Source: Roseivirga sp. E12
GTDB lineage: Bacteria; Bacteroidota; Bacteroidia; Cytophagales; Cyclobacteriaceae
Reading direction: 5' to 3'
Assembly: GCF_017592825.1 (NCBI RefSeq)
Contig: NZ_JAGFMD010000001.1
Coordinates: forward strand, 1,054,001-1,118,000
Length of the DNA stretch: 64,000 bases
Position 1 is the stretch's first letter, and each line of letters opens with the position of its first letter. Below the pieces are notes generated by a model. It did no database searches. It was not told the origin of the DNA and worked only from the letters and a program-made list of their open reading frames with translations. The translations under genes and the position numbers were made by a program. This document shows positions 50,707-60,283 of this stretch, piece after piece.

Positions 50707-51408
50707 ATGCTTCAACTCGATTCCAAGCTCACCAAGCAAGAAAACTTTCTTGCAGGCCAAGTCATATTAATTGACAAGCCATTGGAATGGACTTCGTTCG
50801 ATGTTGTCAAAAAAATCAGAAACCTAATTCGAATAAAAAAAGTGGGGCATGCAGGAACGCTAGACCCATTGGCCACAGGTTTGCTCATCCTTTGTACAGG
50901 TAAAAAAACCAAGTCCATAGAGTCATTTATGGCAGAAGAAAAAGAGTACACCGGTACTTTCACTATCGGTCAAACTACACCTACTTATGACCTGGAAAGC
51001 GAAGTCAGTACTCCCGTTGATATAAGCCACATTACTGATCAAGATCTGGAAGAAACAAGGCATAAGTTTATCGGTACTATAGAACAAGTCCCACCAATGC
51101 ATTCTGCCATCAAAGTAGATGGTAAAAGACTTTACGAATTAGCCCGCAAGGGAGAAACCATAGCTAGGAAAACCCGAAGCGTAATCATTTCTGAATTTGA
51201 ATTGACAAAGGTAGATTTGCCAACAATAAGTTTCCGCGTGGTTTGTAGCAAAGGCACCTATATTAGAAGCCTTGCCAATGACTTCGGAGAACAATTGGGC
51301 GTTGGGGCATATTTAAGTAGTCTTCGGAGAACCAGAATTGGTGAGTTTAGTGTTGATAAGGCCTACGACTTAGAAGAGTTAGTCACCCAATTAAAAGAGC
51401 TTGAATAA
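50707..51408 (+). CDS. truB: tRNA pseudouridine(55) synthase
   Basis: A 233-residue enzyme that makes pseudouridine at position 55 of tRNA. The catalytic Asp is in KVGHAGTLDPLATGLLIL; the C-terminal VCSKGTYIRSLANDFGEQLG motif is also diagnostic. The C-terminal PUA domain is absent, as in many Bacteroidota. It is directly fused in translation order with uppP and followed by ribF after three bases. Confidence 0.97.
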   Translation: MLQLDSKLTKQENFLAGQVILIDKPLEWTSFDVVKKIRNLIRIKKVGHAGTLDPLATGLLILCTGKKTKSIESFMAEEKEYTGTFTIGQTTPTYDLESEVSTPVDISHITDQDLEETRHKFIGTIEQVPPMHSAIKVDGKRLYELARKGETIARKTRSVIISEFELTKVDLPTISFRVVCSKGTYIRSLANDFGEQLGVGAYLSSLRRTRIGEFSVDKAYDLEELVTQLKELE

Positions 51409-51411
51409 TCG

Positions 51412-52344
51412 ATGAAAATCCATCTCGGTACAGAAACGATTAATGAAATAGAAAATGCTGTTGTCACAACAGGAACTTTCGATGGTGTACATATTGGTCA
51501 TCAAAAAATACTTAGCAGAATTAGAGATGTTGCGGATCAAACGAATGGCCAAACCGTACTGATTACCTATTGGCCGCACCCCCGCCTTGTTTTAAAACCA
51601 TGGGACAATAACCTCCTTCTGCTTTCTACCTTTCCAGAGAAAGCAAATCTATTAGAGCTCTACGGTATTGATCATTTGGTAAAAATCCCTTTTACCAGAG
51701 ATTTTGCTTCAATGACTCCAGAAGAATACATCAGAGTCGTACTTCATGAAAGAATTAAGACGAGCAAGATGATTATTGGCTATGACCATCGATTTGGTAA
51801 AGATCGAAGTGGTGGTTTAGATGAGCTAAAGTCGTTTGCTCCTAAATACAATTTTGAAGTCGAAGAAATCCCCCGTCAGGATATTGAAGAGATTGGTATT
51901 AGCTCTACTAAAATCAGGACGGCTTTGCAATCAGGCGATATCGAAACAGCCAACAAATACCTTGGCCGACATTATAGTGTGGCAGGTAGAGTAGTCCATG
52001 GCAAACAACTCGGCAGATCGATCGGATACCCCACAGCCAATATTGAAGTGAAAGAGAGTTATAAACTCATTCCTGCCGATGGCGTTTATGCTGTCAAAGT
52101 TTGTAACAAATACCAAAAGTTTGATGGCATGCTGAACATTGGCCAGAAACCAACGATTGGTGGAGAGAACAAAACGATTGAAGTGAATATTTTCGACTTT
52201 AATCAAGATATTTATAATAGCGAAATCAGCATCGAATTTGTAGGTCACATTAGAGATGAGATGAAATTTGACTCGCTTGACGACTTAAAGCATCAGTTGG
52301 AGGAAGATGAAAAGACCGTCAGAAACTGCTTAAGCAAACTATAA
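51412..52344 (+). CDS. ribF: Bifunctional riboflavin kinase / FAD synthetase
   Basis: A 310-residue enzyme producing FMN then FAD. The N-terminal adenylyltransferase domain has GTFDGVHIGHQKIL and ISSTKIRTALQSGDI; the C-terminal kinase domain has GRSIGYPTANIEV and DGVYAVKV. The length matches the prokaryotic family. The CoA-transferase gene follows after ten bases. Confidence 0.97.
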   Translation: MKIHLGTETINEIENAVVTTGTFDGVHIGHQKILSRIRDVADQTNGQTVLITYWPHPRLVLKPWDNNLLLLSTFPEKANLLELYGIDHLVKIPFTRDFASMTPEEYIRVVLHERIKTSKMIIGYDHRFGKDRSGGLDELKSFAPKYNFEVEEIPRQDIEEIGISSTKIRTALQSGDIETANKYLGRHYSVAGRVVHGKQLGRSIGYPTANIEVKESYKLIPADGVYAVKVCNKYQKFDGMLNIGQKPTIGGENKTIEVNIFDFNQDIYNSEISIEFVGHIRDEMKFDSLDDLKHQLEEDEKTVRNCLSKL

Positions 52345-52354
52345 ATAGAATCAC

Positions 52355-53053
52355 ATGATTAACAAAGAAGTAAGTAATGCTGATGAAGCCATTCATGACA
52401 TTACGGACAATGCTACCCTAATGCTGGGAGGTTTTGGCCTTTGTGGAATACCCGAAAATTGTATTGCTGCCTTAGTGAAAAAAGGAACTAAGGGACTTAC
52501 ATGTATTTCCAATAACGCAGGTGTGGACGACTTTGGGATTGGCTTAATGCTTAAGACGCGCCAGGTTAAAAAGATGATATCTTCTTATGTCGGTGAAAAT
52601 GCTGAGTTCGAAAGACAGCTTCTGTCAGGAGAACTTGAAGTAGATCTAATCCCTCAAGGAACACTTGCCGAAAGAGTAAGAGCTGGGGGCGCAGGCATTC
52701 CAGCCTTCTTTACACCTGCCGGCTATGGTACTGAAGTGGCCGAGGGCAAAGAAGTAAGGGAATTCAATGGTAAGATGCATCTTCTTGAGAGTTGGCTCAA
52801 AGCAGATTTCGCTTTAGTGAAAGCTTGGAAGGGAGACAAGTCGGGAAACCTTGTGTTTAAGGGTACGGCACGAAATTTCAACCCGGTGATGGCCATGGCC
52901 GGAAAAATCACAATTGCTGAGGTGGAAGAATTGGTGGAGATTGGTGAAATAGATCCTAACCAAGTCCACACACCGGGCATTTATGTACAGCGCATTTTCC
53001 AAGGCAATGATTATGAGAAAAGAATAGAACAAAGAACCACGAGGATTAAGTGA
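52355..53053 (+). CDS. scoA: 3-oxoacid CoA-transferase subunit A
   Basis: A 232-residue subunit. [15 protein letters not shown] is the CoA-transferase glycine loop; [17 protein letters not shown], then [12 protein letters not shown], fit the SCOT/AtoD group. It would form a heterotetramer with the B subunit, converting acetoacetate and succinyl-CoA or similar acids. In most genomes subunit B follows at once. Here about 470 bases with a four-helix-bundle gene lie between the two. Confidence 0.94.
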   Translation: MINKEVSNADEAIHDITDNATLMLGGFGLCGIPENCIAALVKKGTKGLTCISNNAGVDDFGIGLMLKTRQVKKMISSYVGENAEFERQLLSGELEVDLIPQGTLAERVRAGGAGIPAFFTPAGYGTEVAEGKEVREFNGKMHLLESWLKADFALVKAWKGDKSGNLVFKGTARNFNPVMAMAGKITIAEVEELVEIGEIDPNQVHTPGIYVQRIFQGNDYEKRIEQRTTRIK

Positions 53054-53090
53054 TTTGATGATAAATCGATTTGATTATTTGAAAATGGGT

Positions 53091-53130
53091 TAATTTGATA
53101 ATGAGATGATTTGGTGGTTAGTTGATTTGA
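53091..53130 (+). repeat. Left inverted repeat of the IVP element
   Basis: TAATTTGAT, then GATTTGG and GTTGATTTGA. It is the inverse of the sequence at 53486-53517. It is part of a low-complexity stretch of repeated GATTTGA-type words (about 53050-53136). Confidence 0.7.
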
Positions 53131-53140
53131 AGATGAGATT

Positions 53141-53518
53141 ATGAGAAGCGATAAACCAAACCTAATTGTCGATCTTACTTTTGAATTCTCAATTAAAATC
53201 ATCGAATTCACTGAAATTCTTGATAAGGAAAATAAGAGAGTCGTAGCAAATCAACTCTTGAAGAGCGGAACTAGCATTGGTGCAAACACTTGGGAAGCCC
53301 AAAACGCGGAGAGCAAAAGGGATTTTATTCATAAATTCAAAATAGCTGCTACAGAAGCTGATGAAAGCGAATATTGGGTAAAGCTTTGTGCTGCATCGAG
53401 TCATTACCCTGAACCTAAAGGACTACAGGAAAGACTTACTTCAATATCAAAAGTACTCTCCAAGATCATTGCAACAAGTAAATTATCAAATCAACACATC
53501 TCCAAATCATCAAATTAG
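53141..53518 (+). CDS. Four-helix-bundle protein (23S rRNA intervening-sequence protein family)
   Basis: A 125-residue helical protein of the S23/IVP family: VDLTFEFSIKIIEFTEILDKENKRVVANQLLKSGTSIGANTWEAQNAESKRDFIHKFKIAATEADESEYW is diagnostic. Relatives are encoded in intervening sequences of 23S rRNA and as free-standing genes in Bacteroidota; biochemical function is unclear. The gene sits between the two CoA-transferase subunits, flanked by inverted GATTTG-rich repeats. The last dozen codons (SNQHISKSSN) lie within the right repeat. Confidence 0.92.
   Translation: MRSDKPNLIVDLTFEFSIKIIEFTEILDKENKRVVANQLLKSGTSIGANTWEAQNAESKRDFIHKFKIAATEADESEYWVKLCAASSHYPEPKGLQERLTSISKVLSKIIATSKLSNQHISKSSN
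53486..53517 (+). repeat. Right inverted repeat of the IVP element
   Basis: TCAAATCAACACATC, then CCAAATCATCAAATTA. This is the inverse of the left copy at 53091-53130, with small length differences. It ends just before the scoB start codon. Confidence 0.7.
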
Positions 53519-53522
53519 TATT

Positions 53523-54185
53523 ATGGCTTTAGACAAGATAGGTATAGCAAAGCGTATAGCTCAGGAAGTTCAGGATGGCACATACATCAACCTAGGCATA
53601 GGCATCCCAACATTGGTGGCCAACTTTATTCCTGAAGAAATCAATGTAGTACTCCAATCTGAAAACGGATTATTGGGTATTGGACCATTTCCTGAAGAAG
53701 AAGCTGTAGACGCTGACTTGATCAATGCAGGTAAGCAGACAGTGACCACACTGAAGGGCTCTTCCCTATTCAGTTCTGCTGAAAGCTTCGAAATGATTAG
53801 AGGTGGCCATGTTGACCTTACCATTCTCGGTGCCATGGAGGTTTCAGAAAATGGAGACATCGCCAACTGGAAAATACCTGGCAAAATGGTCAAAGGCATG
53901 GGAGGTGCCATGGACCTAGTAGCCTCTGCCGACAATATTATTGTTGCCATGCAACATACCAGTCGCAGTGGTGCATCCAAATTACTCAAAGAATGTAGCC
54001 TACCTATTACGGGAATCAATTGTGTGAAGAAAGTTGTAACTGACCTCGCAGTACTTGATGTTCTGCCTGACGGTGGCTTTAAGTTATTAGAAAGAGCGCC
54101 TGGTGTATCTGTTGAGGAAATAAAAGCCGCCACAGAAGGCACCCTAATCATTGACGGTGAAATACCGGAAATGAAAATTGACTAA
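53523..54185 (+). CDS. scoB: 3-oxoacid CoA-transferase subunit B
   Basis: A 220-residue subunit; the ATG at 53523 (MALDKIGIAKRIAQEV) is preferred to an upstream frame through the IVP repeat. It has the GIGIPTLVANFIPEEI start, the catalytic glutamate in SENGLLGIGPFP (ENG motif), and DLTILGAMEVSENGDIANW. With subunit A it forms the active transferase. The frame is intact, so the IVP insertion has not destroyed either subunit. Confidence 0.95.
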   Translation: MALDKIGIAKRIAQEVQDGTYINLGIGIPTLVANFIPEEINVVLQSENGLLGIGPFPEEEAVDADLINAGKQTVTTLKGSSLFSSAESFEMIRGGHVDLTILGAMEVSENGDIANWKIPGKMVKGMGGAMDLVASADNIIVAMQHTSRSGASKLLKECSLPITGINCVKKVVTDLAVLDVLPDGGFKLLERAPGVSVEEIKAATEGTLIIDGEIPEMKID

Positions 54186-54227
54186 TCCTATGGAGTGGGT
54201 TTTCCGTTGTTAGTAGAAACTTAACCT

Positions 54228-54749
54228 ATGAAAGTACGATTTCTAATCGCAATAGCCCTTGTCCTATTCGCACTTCCCGCAGCTCAGGCGCAAAAAATCA
54301 AGAAGAGCCAAAAAGCTGGGCTCACACAGACTATAGCTAAGACAGAAATTAGTATTGACTACTATCGGCCTGTAGCAAGAGGTAGAGAGTTATTTGGCAA
54401 ACTGGTTAAATACGACAAAGTATGGCAGCCCGGTGCTAACAATGCGACTGTTTTCGAGATCAGTAATGATATTACGGTCGAAGGACAGAAGTTGTCAGCC
54501 GGAAAGTACAGCCTATGGTCGATACCAGGTAAAACCGAGTGGGTATTCATATTTAGCAATGATTGGGATGCTTGGCATACAGAATATCCAGAAGGAAGTG
54601 ATGCATTGAGAGTCACCGTACAATCGGAAAGTGGCCAGCATATGGAAACGCTCGCCTACTACTTCTCATATATAGAAGGAAAAGAAGGTACACTGAACTT
54701 TCACTGGGGAGAAACCATTGTTCCCTTAAGAATTAAGCAAGACAAATAA
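54228..54749 (+). CDS. DUF2911 exported protein
   Basis: A 173-residue protein with signal peptide (LIAIALVLFALPAAQAQ). KTEISIDYYRPVARGRELFG, YDKVWQPGANNATVFEIS and LSAGKYSLWSIPGKTEWVFIFS are diagnostic of DUF2911, a secreted Bacteroidota family of unknown function. Monocistronic position between scoB and gldC. Confidence 0.93.
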   Translation: MKVRFLIAIALVLFALPAAQAQKIKKSQKAGLTQTIAKTEISIDYYRPVARGRELFGKLVKYDKVWQPGANNATVFEISNDITVEGQKLSAGKYSLWSIPGKTEWVFIFSNDWDAWHTEYPEGSDALRVTVQSESGQHMETLAYYFSYIEGKEGTLNFHWGETIVPLRIKQDK

Positions 54750-54874
54750 GGCAAACACTCTATCCCCTCTTTAGTTATTATTAAACGTGAGACAAATTGT
54801 CAACATTTTGTCTGTGATAACATCCTATTCTTAAGTAGAGATAAGTACTATATTTGCTGCGCTAAAATCAGAGC

Positions 54875-55222
54875 ATGAAAGAATCAGAAATTAAACTTAG
54901 GGTCGAACTCGACCAAGAAAATATCCCCGAAAAAATCTTTTGGAACGCCACCGACAAAGATGGTGATCAAGAAGAAGAGACTAAATCCTTCAGCCTTTCC
55001 ATCTGGGACCATAATAATAAGAGTACCCTGCGAATAGACCTCTGGAACAAGGAAATGCCTCTAGACGAAATGAAGCGCTTCTACGTGGATTGTCTTGGCG
55101 GGCTCGCTCAAAGTGTGCTCAACTCAACTGGTGATGAGTTCATGTCAACTGCGATGAACCGACTTTGCGAGAAATTAGTGAAGCACCTAGAAGAGGAGAA
55201 TCGCAATAATCAACAACAATAA
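54875..55222 (+). CDS. gldC: Gliding motility protein GldC
   Basis: A 115-residue soluble protein. EIKLRVELDQENIPEKIFWNATDKDGD and KSFSLSIWDHNNKSTLRIDLWNKEMPLDEMKRFYVD match GldC, which is needed for full gliding motility in Flavobacterium but is also present in non-gliding relatives. It is not next to other gld genes here. Confidence 0.94.
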   Translation: MKESEIKLRVELDQENIPEKIFWNATDKDGDQEEETKSFSLSIWDHNNKSTLRIDLWNKEMPLDEMKRFYVDCLGGLAQSVLNSTGDEFMSTAMNRLCEKLVKHLEEENRNNQQQ

Positions 55223-55408
55223 TCCAAGATCACCATACAAATCGGACGTATTATCCATAAAGACAGATGAAAAAATGTTATGCATGACGAACATTTTTTC
55301 GTTTGAAGTGCTATTCCTTCATAAAACATCTTATTTTTGGAAATACGCCTATGTTTTACAATCTTAAATAACTAGTCAAGCCAAACTTTATTTGTTTCAA
55401 AACTCTTA

Positions 55409-58240
55409 ATGATGATGAATTTGAAAAGAATTTTCACATGTACAATACTGGTGCTTCTGATGATGCAAACGATTACATTGTCAGCACAAGCACAGGTCAA
55501 CGTAAAAGGTTCTGTTGTGGACGATGCCACAGGAGAACGTCTACCCGGGGTTAACATTCGGGTCAAAGACAAAGTAGTAGGTACCATAACACTTGCTGAT
55601 GGTACCTTTTCTTTAGCAGTTAACAGCAGTGCTCCCCTGACGCTAATATTCTCCTATGTCGGTTATAAAGCACAAGAAATTGAGATTAATCAAAACGATG
55701 TCACTAACCTTGAAATCAGAATGGAAGAGTCCGTACTCTTCGGTGAAGAGGTAGTTGTATCAGCATCGAGGATCGAAGAGAGTATACTCACCTCTCCAGT
55801 ATCAATCGAAAAGCTTGATATTCTCGACATTCAAAATACACCAGCAGCATCTTTTTATGAAGGTTTGGCGTCATTAAAAGGAGTTGACTTCAGTACACAA
55901 AGTTTGACTTTTAAGTCAATCAATACACGAGGTTTCGGTGCTAATGGTAATACAAGGTTCGTTCAGCTTATTGACGGTATCGACAACCAAGCGCCAGGCT
56001 TAAACTTTGCCGTGGGTAACATTGTGGGTATCAACGACCTCGACTTAGAGTCTGCCGAATTGATCCCTGGGGCAGCTTCTGCTCTATATGGACCAAACGC
56101 AATCAATGGTATTCTTCTTCTTAATTCTAAGAATCCTTTTGAATACCAAGGTTTCAGTGCATACGCAAAAACAGGTGTCAACAGTGTTGAGACCAATGCT
56201 ACAGGCATGCTTGAAGAAAGTGCCGAGCTTTACCAAGATTATGGCTTCAGATGGGCCAAGTCATTTAATAACAAGCTAGCTTTTAAAATCACAGGTTCTT
56301 ACCTACGAGCTAATGACTTTGTAGGTACAGATACCAGAGATCAAGGTCTTGCAACCGGAGGTGTTGTTGAAAGAGGTGGGACATCAAGAGGTAACAATCG
56401 TTTCTATAACGGAGTAAATACCTATGGAGATTTTGACATTACAGTTGGTCAAATTGCAGATATCGCGATTGCCGGTGGTAATACAACACTTCCTGCTATT
56501 AGAACGCTAATCCCTGACGGACTTGATGGCTTATTCACACCGAATGGTTTCAATGAAGCATCTTTTGTAGACAACACAACGGAAAGTATCAAATTGGGTG
56601 GTGCTCTGCACTACAGACTTAATGATAATCTAGAGTTATTCGGACAGTACAATTTTGGTTCTGGTAGTACAGTTTATACGGCAAACGACAGATTTGTTCT
56701 AGACGATTTTACAATTTCAACTGCAAAAGTGGAATTAAAGGGCTCTGACTTCTATGTGAGAGCATATACTACTCAAGAGAACTCAGGAGACAGTTATGCT
56801 TCTAATACTTTAGCTTCTCTTATCAATCAGGCGACATATTTAGAGCCGTACCTACTCACATTTGCAGGTGCAAGACTTCAAGGTGCTGGAATTGATGCAT
56901 CACACGCAGCAGCTAGGCTAGCAGCAGATGCAGTACAGCCACAGCCTGGTTCTGCTGCTTTTGACGGTTTGGCTAATCAGTTAAGAGGAATATCAATTGC
57001 TGAAGGCGGTGCAAAATTCCTTGACAAGTCAAAACTATTCCATACAGAAGGTAGCTGGGATTTATCTGACAAAATTGACTGGGCCGAAGTTGTTGTCGGT
57101 GCTAACTGGAGAAGGTACAGTCTGAATTCAGAAGGAACATTATTTGCACTAGACGAAAATGGTGATGAAATAAGCTTCAACGAATGGGGTGCTTATACTC
57201 AGATCAGTAAGCGTTTCCTTGATGACAACTTGAAAGTACAAGGTTCAGTACGATACGACAAAAACGAATTCTTTAAAGGACAGTTTTCACCAAGAATCTC
57301 TGCGGTAGGTACTATCTCTGGAAACCACAACATCAGAGGTTCATTCCAAAGAGGTTTCCGTATTCCAACCACACAAGATCAGTTCATCGATCTAGATGTA
57401 GTCACAAGAAGGTTGATCGGTAGTAATGATCTATTGGTAGATCGATACAACTTCCAGACTAATCAGATTTATGAGACAAACAGTGTTAATGCAGCACGTG
57501 CAGCAGGTGATGCTTCTCTCCTAGTGGATGAAACCCGAGTCAACCAAGAATTTAAAACTGAGAAAGTAAACACTTTTGAAGTTGGCTATAAAGGTTTGTT
57601 TATGGACGGAAGACTTTTGATAGATGCGTACTACTACTACAGCGTCTACAAAGATTTCATAGCTGAAATTGACTTTACACAAGCTGTACCTAATGGCCTT
57701 ACCGGTGCAAACCCTGACTCTGGTACGCCAGCACAAAGAGATGCCATTGTTAATGGTACTGTAGCTACGCAGCGTTACGGTTTCGACATCAATGCCGAGG
57801 GAGAAGTTAAATCTCAAGGATGGGCAGTTCAAGTGGACTACACCCTGGATGGAGGCTACTTCATTGGTGGTAATGTTGCTTACAATGAATTGATTTCTCA
57901 GGACGATCTATTAGCACAAGGCTTTAGAGCCAGTTATAACACGCCTAAGTATCGTTACAACTTGAAGTTTGGTAACAGAAAAGTTACTGATAGAATTGGT
58001 TTTAACATCAACTACAGATGGCAGCAAGCTTTCCTATGGGAATCTTCTTTCGGAGTAGGTATCATTCCTGAATATGGTGCTTTGGATGCTCAGGTGAGTT
58101 ACAGAATGCCAGAATGGAAGTCAGTATTTAAGTTAGGTGCTAGTAACCTCCTTAACGACCGCTATACTACATCATTTGGTAACCCGGGTGTTGGTGGTAT
58201 TTACTACATCCAAATCACTTTTGACGAATTCTTCAAGTAA
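55409..58240 (+). CDS. TonB-dependent outer membrane receptor
   Basis: A 943-residue receptor. The signal peptide (LKRIFTCTILVLLMMQTITLSAQAQ) precedes a carboxypeptidase-regulatory-like domain (VKGSVVDDATGERLPGVNIRV; about 30-110), a plug (about 120-230; IEESILTSPVSIEKLDIL, INTRGFGANGNTRFVQLIDG, LIPGAASALYGPNAINGIL) and the beta barrel ending in an aromatic residue (YYIQITFDEFFK; the penultimate Phe). It lacks an STN domain, so it is not a FecR-signalling receptor. The GDSL lipoprotein gene follows 14 bases later, suggesting joint action on a lipid- or ester-containing substrate. Confidence 0.94.
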   Translation: MMMNLKRIFTCTILVLLMMQTITLSAQAQVNVKGSVVDDATGERLPGVNIRVKDKVVGTITLADGTFSLAVNSSAPLTLIFSYVGYKAQEIEINQNDVTNLEIRMEESVLFGEEVVVSASRIEESILTSPVSIEKLDILDIQNTPAASFYEGLASLKGVDFSTQSLTFKSINTRGFGANGNTRFVQLIDGIDNQAPGLNFAVGNIVGINDLDLESAELIPGAASALYGPNAINGILLLNSKNPFEYQGFSAYAKTGVNSVETNATGMLEESAELYQDYGFRWAKSFNNKLAFKITGSYLRANDFVGTDTRDQGLATGGVVERGGTSRGNNRFYNGVNTYGDFDITVGQIADIAIAGGNTTLPAIRTLIPDGLDGLFTPNGFNEASFVDNTTESIKLGGALHYRLNDNLELFGQYNFGSGSTVYTANDRFVLDDFTISTAKVELKGSDFYVRAYTTQENSGDSYASNTLASLINQATYLEPYLLTFAGARLQGAGIDASHAAARLAADAVQPQPGSAAFDGLANQLRGISIAEGGAKFLDKSKLFHTEGSWDLSDKIDWAEVVVGANWRRYSLNSEGTLFALDENGDEISFNEWGAYTQISKRFLDDNLKVQGSVRYDKNEFFKGQFSPRISAVGTISGNHNIRGSFQRGFRIPTTQDQFIDLDVVTRRLIGSNDLLVDRYNFQTNQIYETNSVNAARAAGDASLLVDETRVNQEFKTEKVNTFEVGYKGLFMDGRLLIDAYYYYSVYKDFIAEIDFTQAVPNGLTGANPDSGTPAQRDAIVNGTVATQRYGFDINAEGEVKSQGWAVQVDYTLDGGYFIGGNVAYNELISQDDLLAQGFRASYNTPKYRYNLKFGNRKVTDRIGFNINYRWQQAFLWESSFGVGIIPEYGALDAQVSYRMPEWKSVFKLGASNLLNDRYTTSFGNPGVGGIYYIQITFDEFFK

Positions 58241-58254
58241 AACTCAGAACGAAA

Positions 58255-59895
58255 ATGAAAAATATTAAGATATACTTATTCGCAATCTTAGCATTAACCT
58301 TCGTCATTCAGTCTTGCGATGAAGACCAGAAGCTGCTAGAACAACTCGAAGATGAAAATCCGCTACCAGGCCCAACAACGGGTACTCCTGGGACTTTAGA
58401 CTTCAGTAAGTACGTTTCTGTAGGAAACTCGCTTACTGCAGGTTTTATGGATAATGCGCTATACACAAGCGGACAGGATAACTCCTTCCCTAACCTACTG
58501 TCTCAGCAGTTCTCAATTTCTGGCGTTGGTGGTGGAGCCTTCAATCAACCAGATATTAATTCTGCAAATGGTAGATCAGGTGTCAACCCTGCTGGAGGAT
58601 TCTTCGGCCGTTTTGAACTAAGCCTAAGTCTACTGAGACCAGTACCAACTGTCGGTGAGAATGTAACAGCCTTTGCCGGAGATAAATCAGCCTTGAACAA
58701 CTTTGGTGTACCGGGCATGAGACTTGTCGATGTTGCAGACGCTGGCCTAGCAGGAAGAAACGGACTTTACGCGCGTTTCGCGAGTCAGCCAGGCGTAAGT
58801 ACAGTACTGGGGGATGCCCTACAAGCCAACCCAACCTTCTTTAGCTTTTGGTTAGGCAACAATGATATCCTTGGTTACGCTGCCGGTGGCGGAGCTAACG
58901 AGGCCCTTATCACTGATGCCACAGCTTTTCAAGCTTCACTTACACAAGCTTTAGGCGGGTTGACACAGTCAGGTGCTCAAGGCGTGGTAATGACCATTCC
59001 TCAGATCATCTTGGCTCCTTTCTTTAGAGCGGTTCCTTACAACGCAATTCCAATGACGGATCCAAATACTGTAACAGCATTGAATAATGCTTTTGCTGGG
59101 CTCAATGCGGCACTAGATGGTCTTGCAGGGAATATGCTCTTAACTGTGGAACAAGCGAACGCTAGAAAAGTAAGCTATCAACTAGGAGCTAATCCAATTC
59201 TAATGTTCGATGATGCTCTGACTGATATTGGTCCTCTATTCGACATTTTGGTAGGTGCTAATGCCATAACAGCGGCTCAACGAGCTGCACTCGAACCTTA
59301 CAGACAATCAAGACCTGCTACTTCATCTGATCTTCCAGTCTTGACAGCTGCTACATCTCTAGGACAACCCTTGGTGGTTAATGGAGTACCACAGCCTACA
59401 GCCGTTATAGGTGTGAGCTACCCTGCGCCTGACAACTTGATATTATCAGAGTCTGAGGTGACAACTGTTGTGGGCACTAGAGCCACTTATAATGCTACTA
59501 TTGCAGGTGTGGTTGCTGGTATTAATCAAGGCGCTGGTTCGGATGTACTTACCCTTGTGGATGTACAACCGACATTTGCTGATATATCAGGAACTGATGC
59601 AGCAACTGCTCGATTCTTAGTAGATCCTACTAACGGTGCCAATCCGGCTTTAGCAGCTATGGGTGCGGCAGCAGCGGCAGCAGCCGATGGTGAGTTAGGA
59701 ATAAGAGTTGATGGTGTTAATCTAGCACCGGACTTCAGTCCAAATGGTATATTCTCGACTGACGGTATCCATCCAAACCCACGTGGTTATGCAATTATTG
59801 CCAACCTGATCATTGATGCACTTAATGCAAGTAAAGGATCTTCAATCCCTAAAATCAATGTATTGGCACTAAGAGGCGTCTTGACAACGAACTAA
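58255..59895 (+). CDS. SGNH/GDSL-family hydrolase lipoprotein
   Basis: A 546-residue surface lipoprotein: the lipobox ends in FVIQSC (Cys near residue 21) and is followed by acidic residues. SGNH blocks are visible: block I KYVSVGNSLTAGF (nucleophile Ser), block III WLGNNDIL, and block V STDGIHPNPRGYAII with catalytic Asp and His. It is larger than most GDSL hydrolases (about 200-350 residues) because of a central insertion of about 200 residues rich in Ala and Gly. Paired with a TonB receptor, it may release a product which the receptor imports. Confidence 0.9.
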   Translation: MKNIKIYLFAILALTFVIQSCDEDQKLLEQLEDENPLPGPTTGTPGTLDFSKYVSVGNSLTAGFMDNALYTSGQDNSFPNLLSQQFSISGVGGGAFNQPDINSANGRSGVNPAGGFFGRFELSLSLLRPVPTVGENVTAFAGDKSALNNFGVPGMRLVDVADAGLAGRNGLYARFASQPGVSTVLGDALQANPTFFSFWLGNNDILGYAAGGGANEALITDATAFQASLTQALGGLTQSGAQGVVMTIPQIILAPFFRAVPYNAIPMTDPNTVTALNNAFAGLNAALDGLAGNMLLTVEQANARKVSYQLGANPILMFDDALTDIGPLFDILVGANAITAAQRAALEPYRQSRPATSSDLPVLTAATSLGQPLVVNGVPQPTAVIGVSYPAPDNLILSESEVTTVVGTRATYNATIAGVVAGINQGAGSDVLTLVDVQPTFADISGTDAATARFLVDPTNGANPALAAMGAAAAAAADGELGIRVDGVNLAPDFSPNGIFSTDGIHPNPRGYAIIANLIIDALNASKGSSIPKINVLALRGVLTTN

Positions 59896-59919
59896 GACAA
59901 GCTTAAACAAATATTAAAA

Positions 59920-59948
59920 GGAGCTCCGATGATTCGGGGCTCCTTTTT
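59920..59948 (+). terminator. Rho-independent terminator after the GDSL gene
   Basis: GGAGCTCCG (59920-59928) pairs with CGGGGCTCC (59935-59943) with one G-T wobble, followed by TTTTTT. Confidence 0.85.
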
Positions 59949-59977
59949 TATGTCATTTTCAAATAGGTACAAAAAAA

Positions 59978-60006
59978 GAATCCCGAAAACGTATTTTTCG
60001 GGATTC
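59978..60006 (-). terminator. Terminator-type hairpin oriented to the minus strand
   Basis: GAATCCCGAAAA (59978-59989) pairs perfectly with TTTTCGGGATTC (59995-60006). On the minus strand the stem is followed by seven Ts (A7 at 59971-59977). No annotated minus-strand gene lies upstream of it. Confidence 0.7.
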
Positions 60007-60283
60007 ACCTCAACCAAATAGATAAAATAACCATCAACTTCACCTACCAACTTCACACTTGTTTATTACTTAACCTGTACTCTTCTAATTACAAGCCTCT
60101 TGCCAAAACCGTCATTAATAACATCTTATTGATTATCAGATAGTTACGATTTATGACTTTTAATATTTATCGTCAAATTGTTCCAGAACTGGATTTTCAT
60201 TCCCAAATCGGGAATTCAATTCACTTGCTACCTTATGAGACATCATCTTTTCTATCTATTTTTGCCAGCAAAATCCCTCCCTT

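Larger units (their letters stand above)
59896..60283. other. Intergenic region with two terminators
   Basis: A 388-base region without a recognisable gene. It contains the plus-strand terminator of the GDSL operon and a minus-strand-type terminator. The remainder (60007-60283) is AT-rich, with the presumed promoter of the Kdo8N operon. I cannot support any coding sequence on the minus strand that would use the second terminator. Confidence 0.6.

Noticed and set aside
53570-54151. 193-codon open frame on the minus strand
   Set aside because: It is antisense to scoB, which has clear family motifs; the frame has no recognisable domain.
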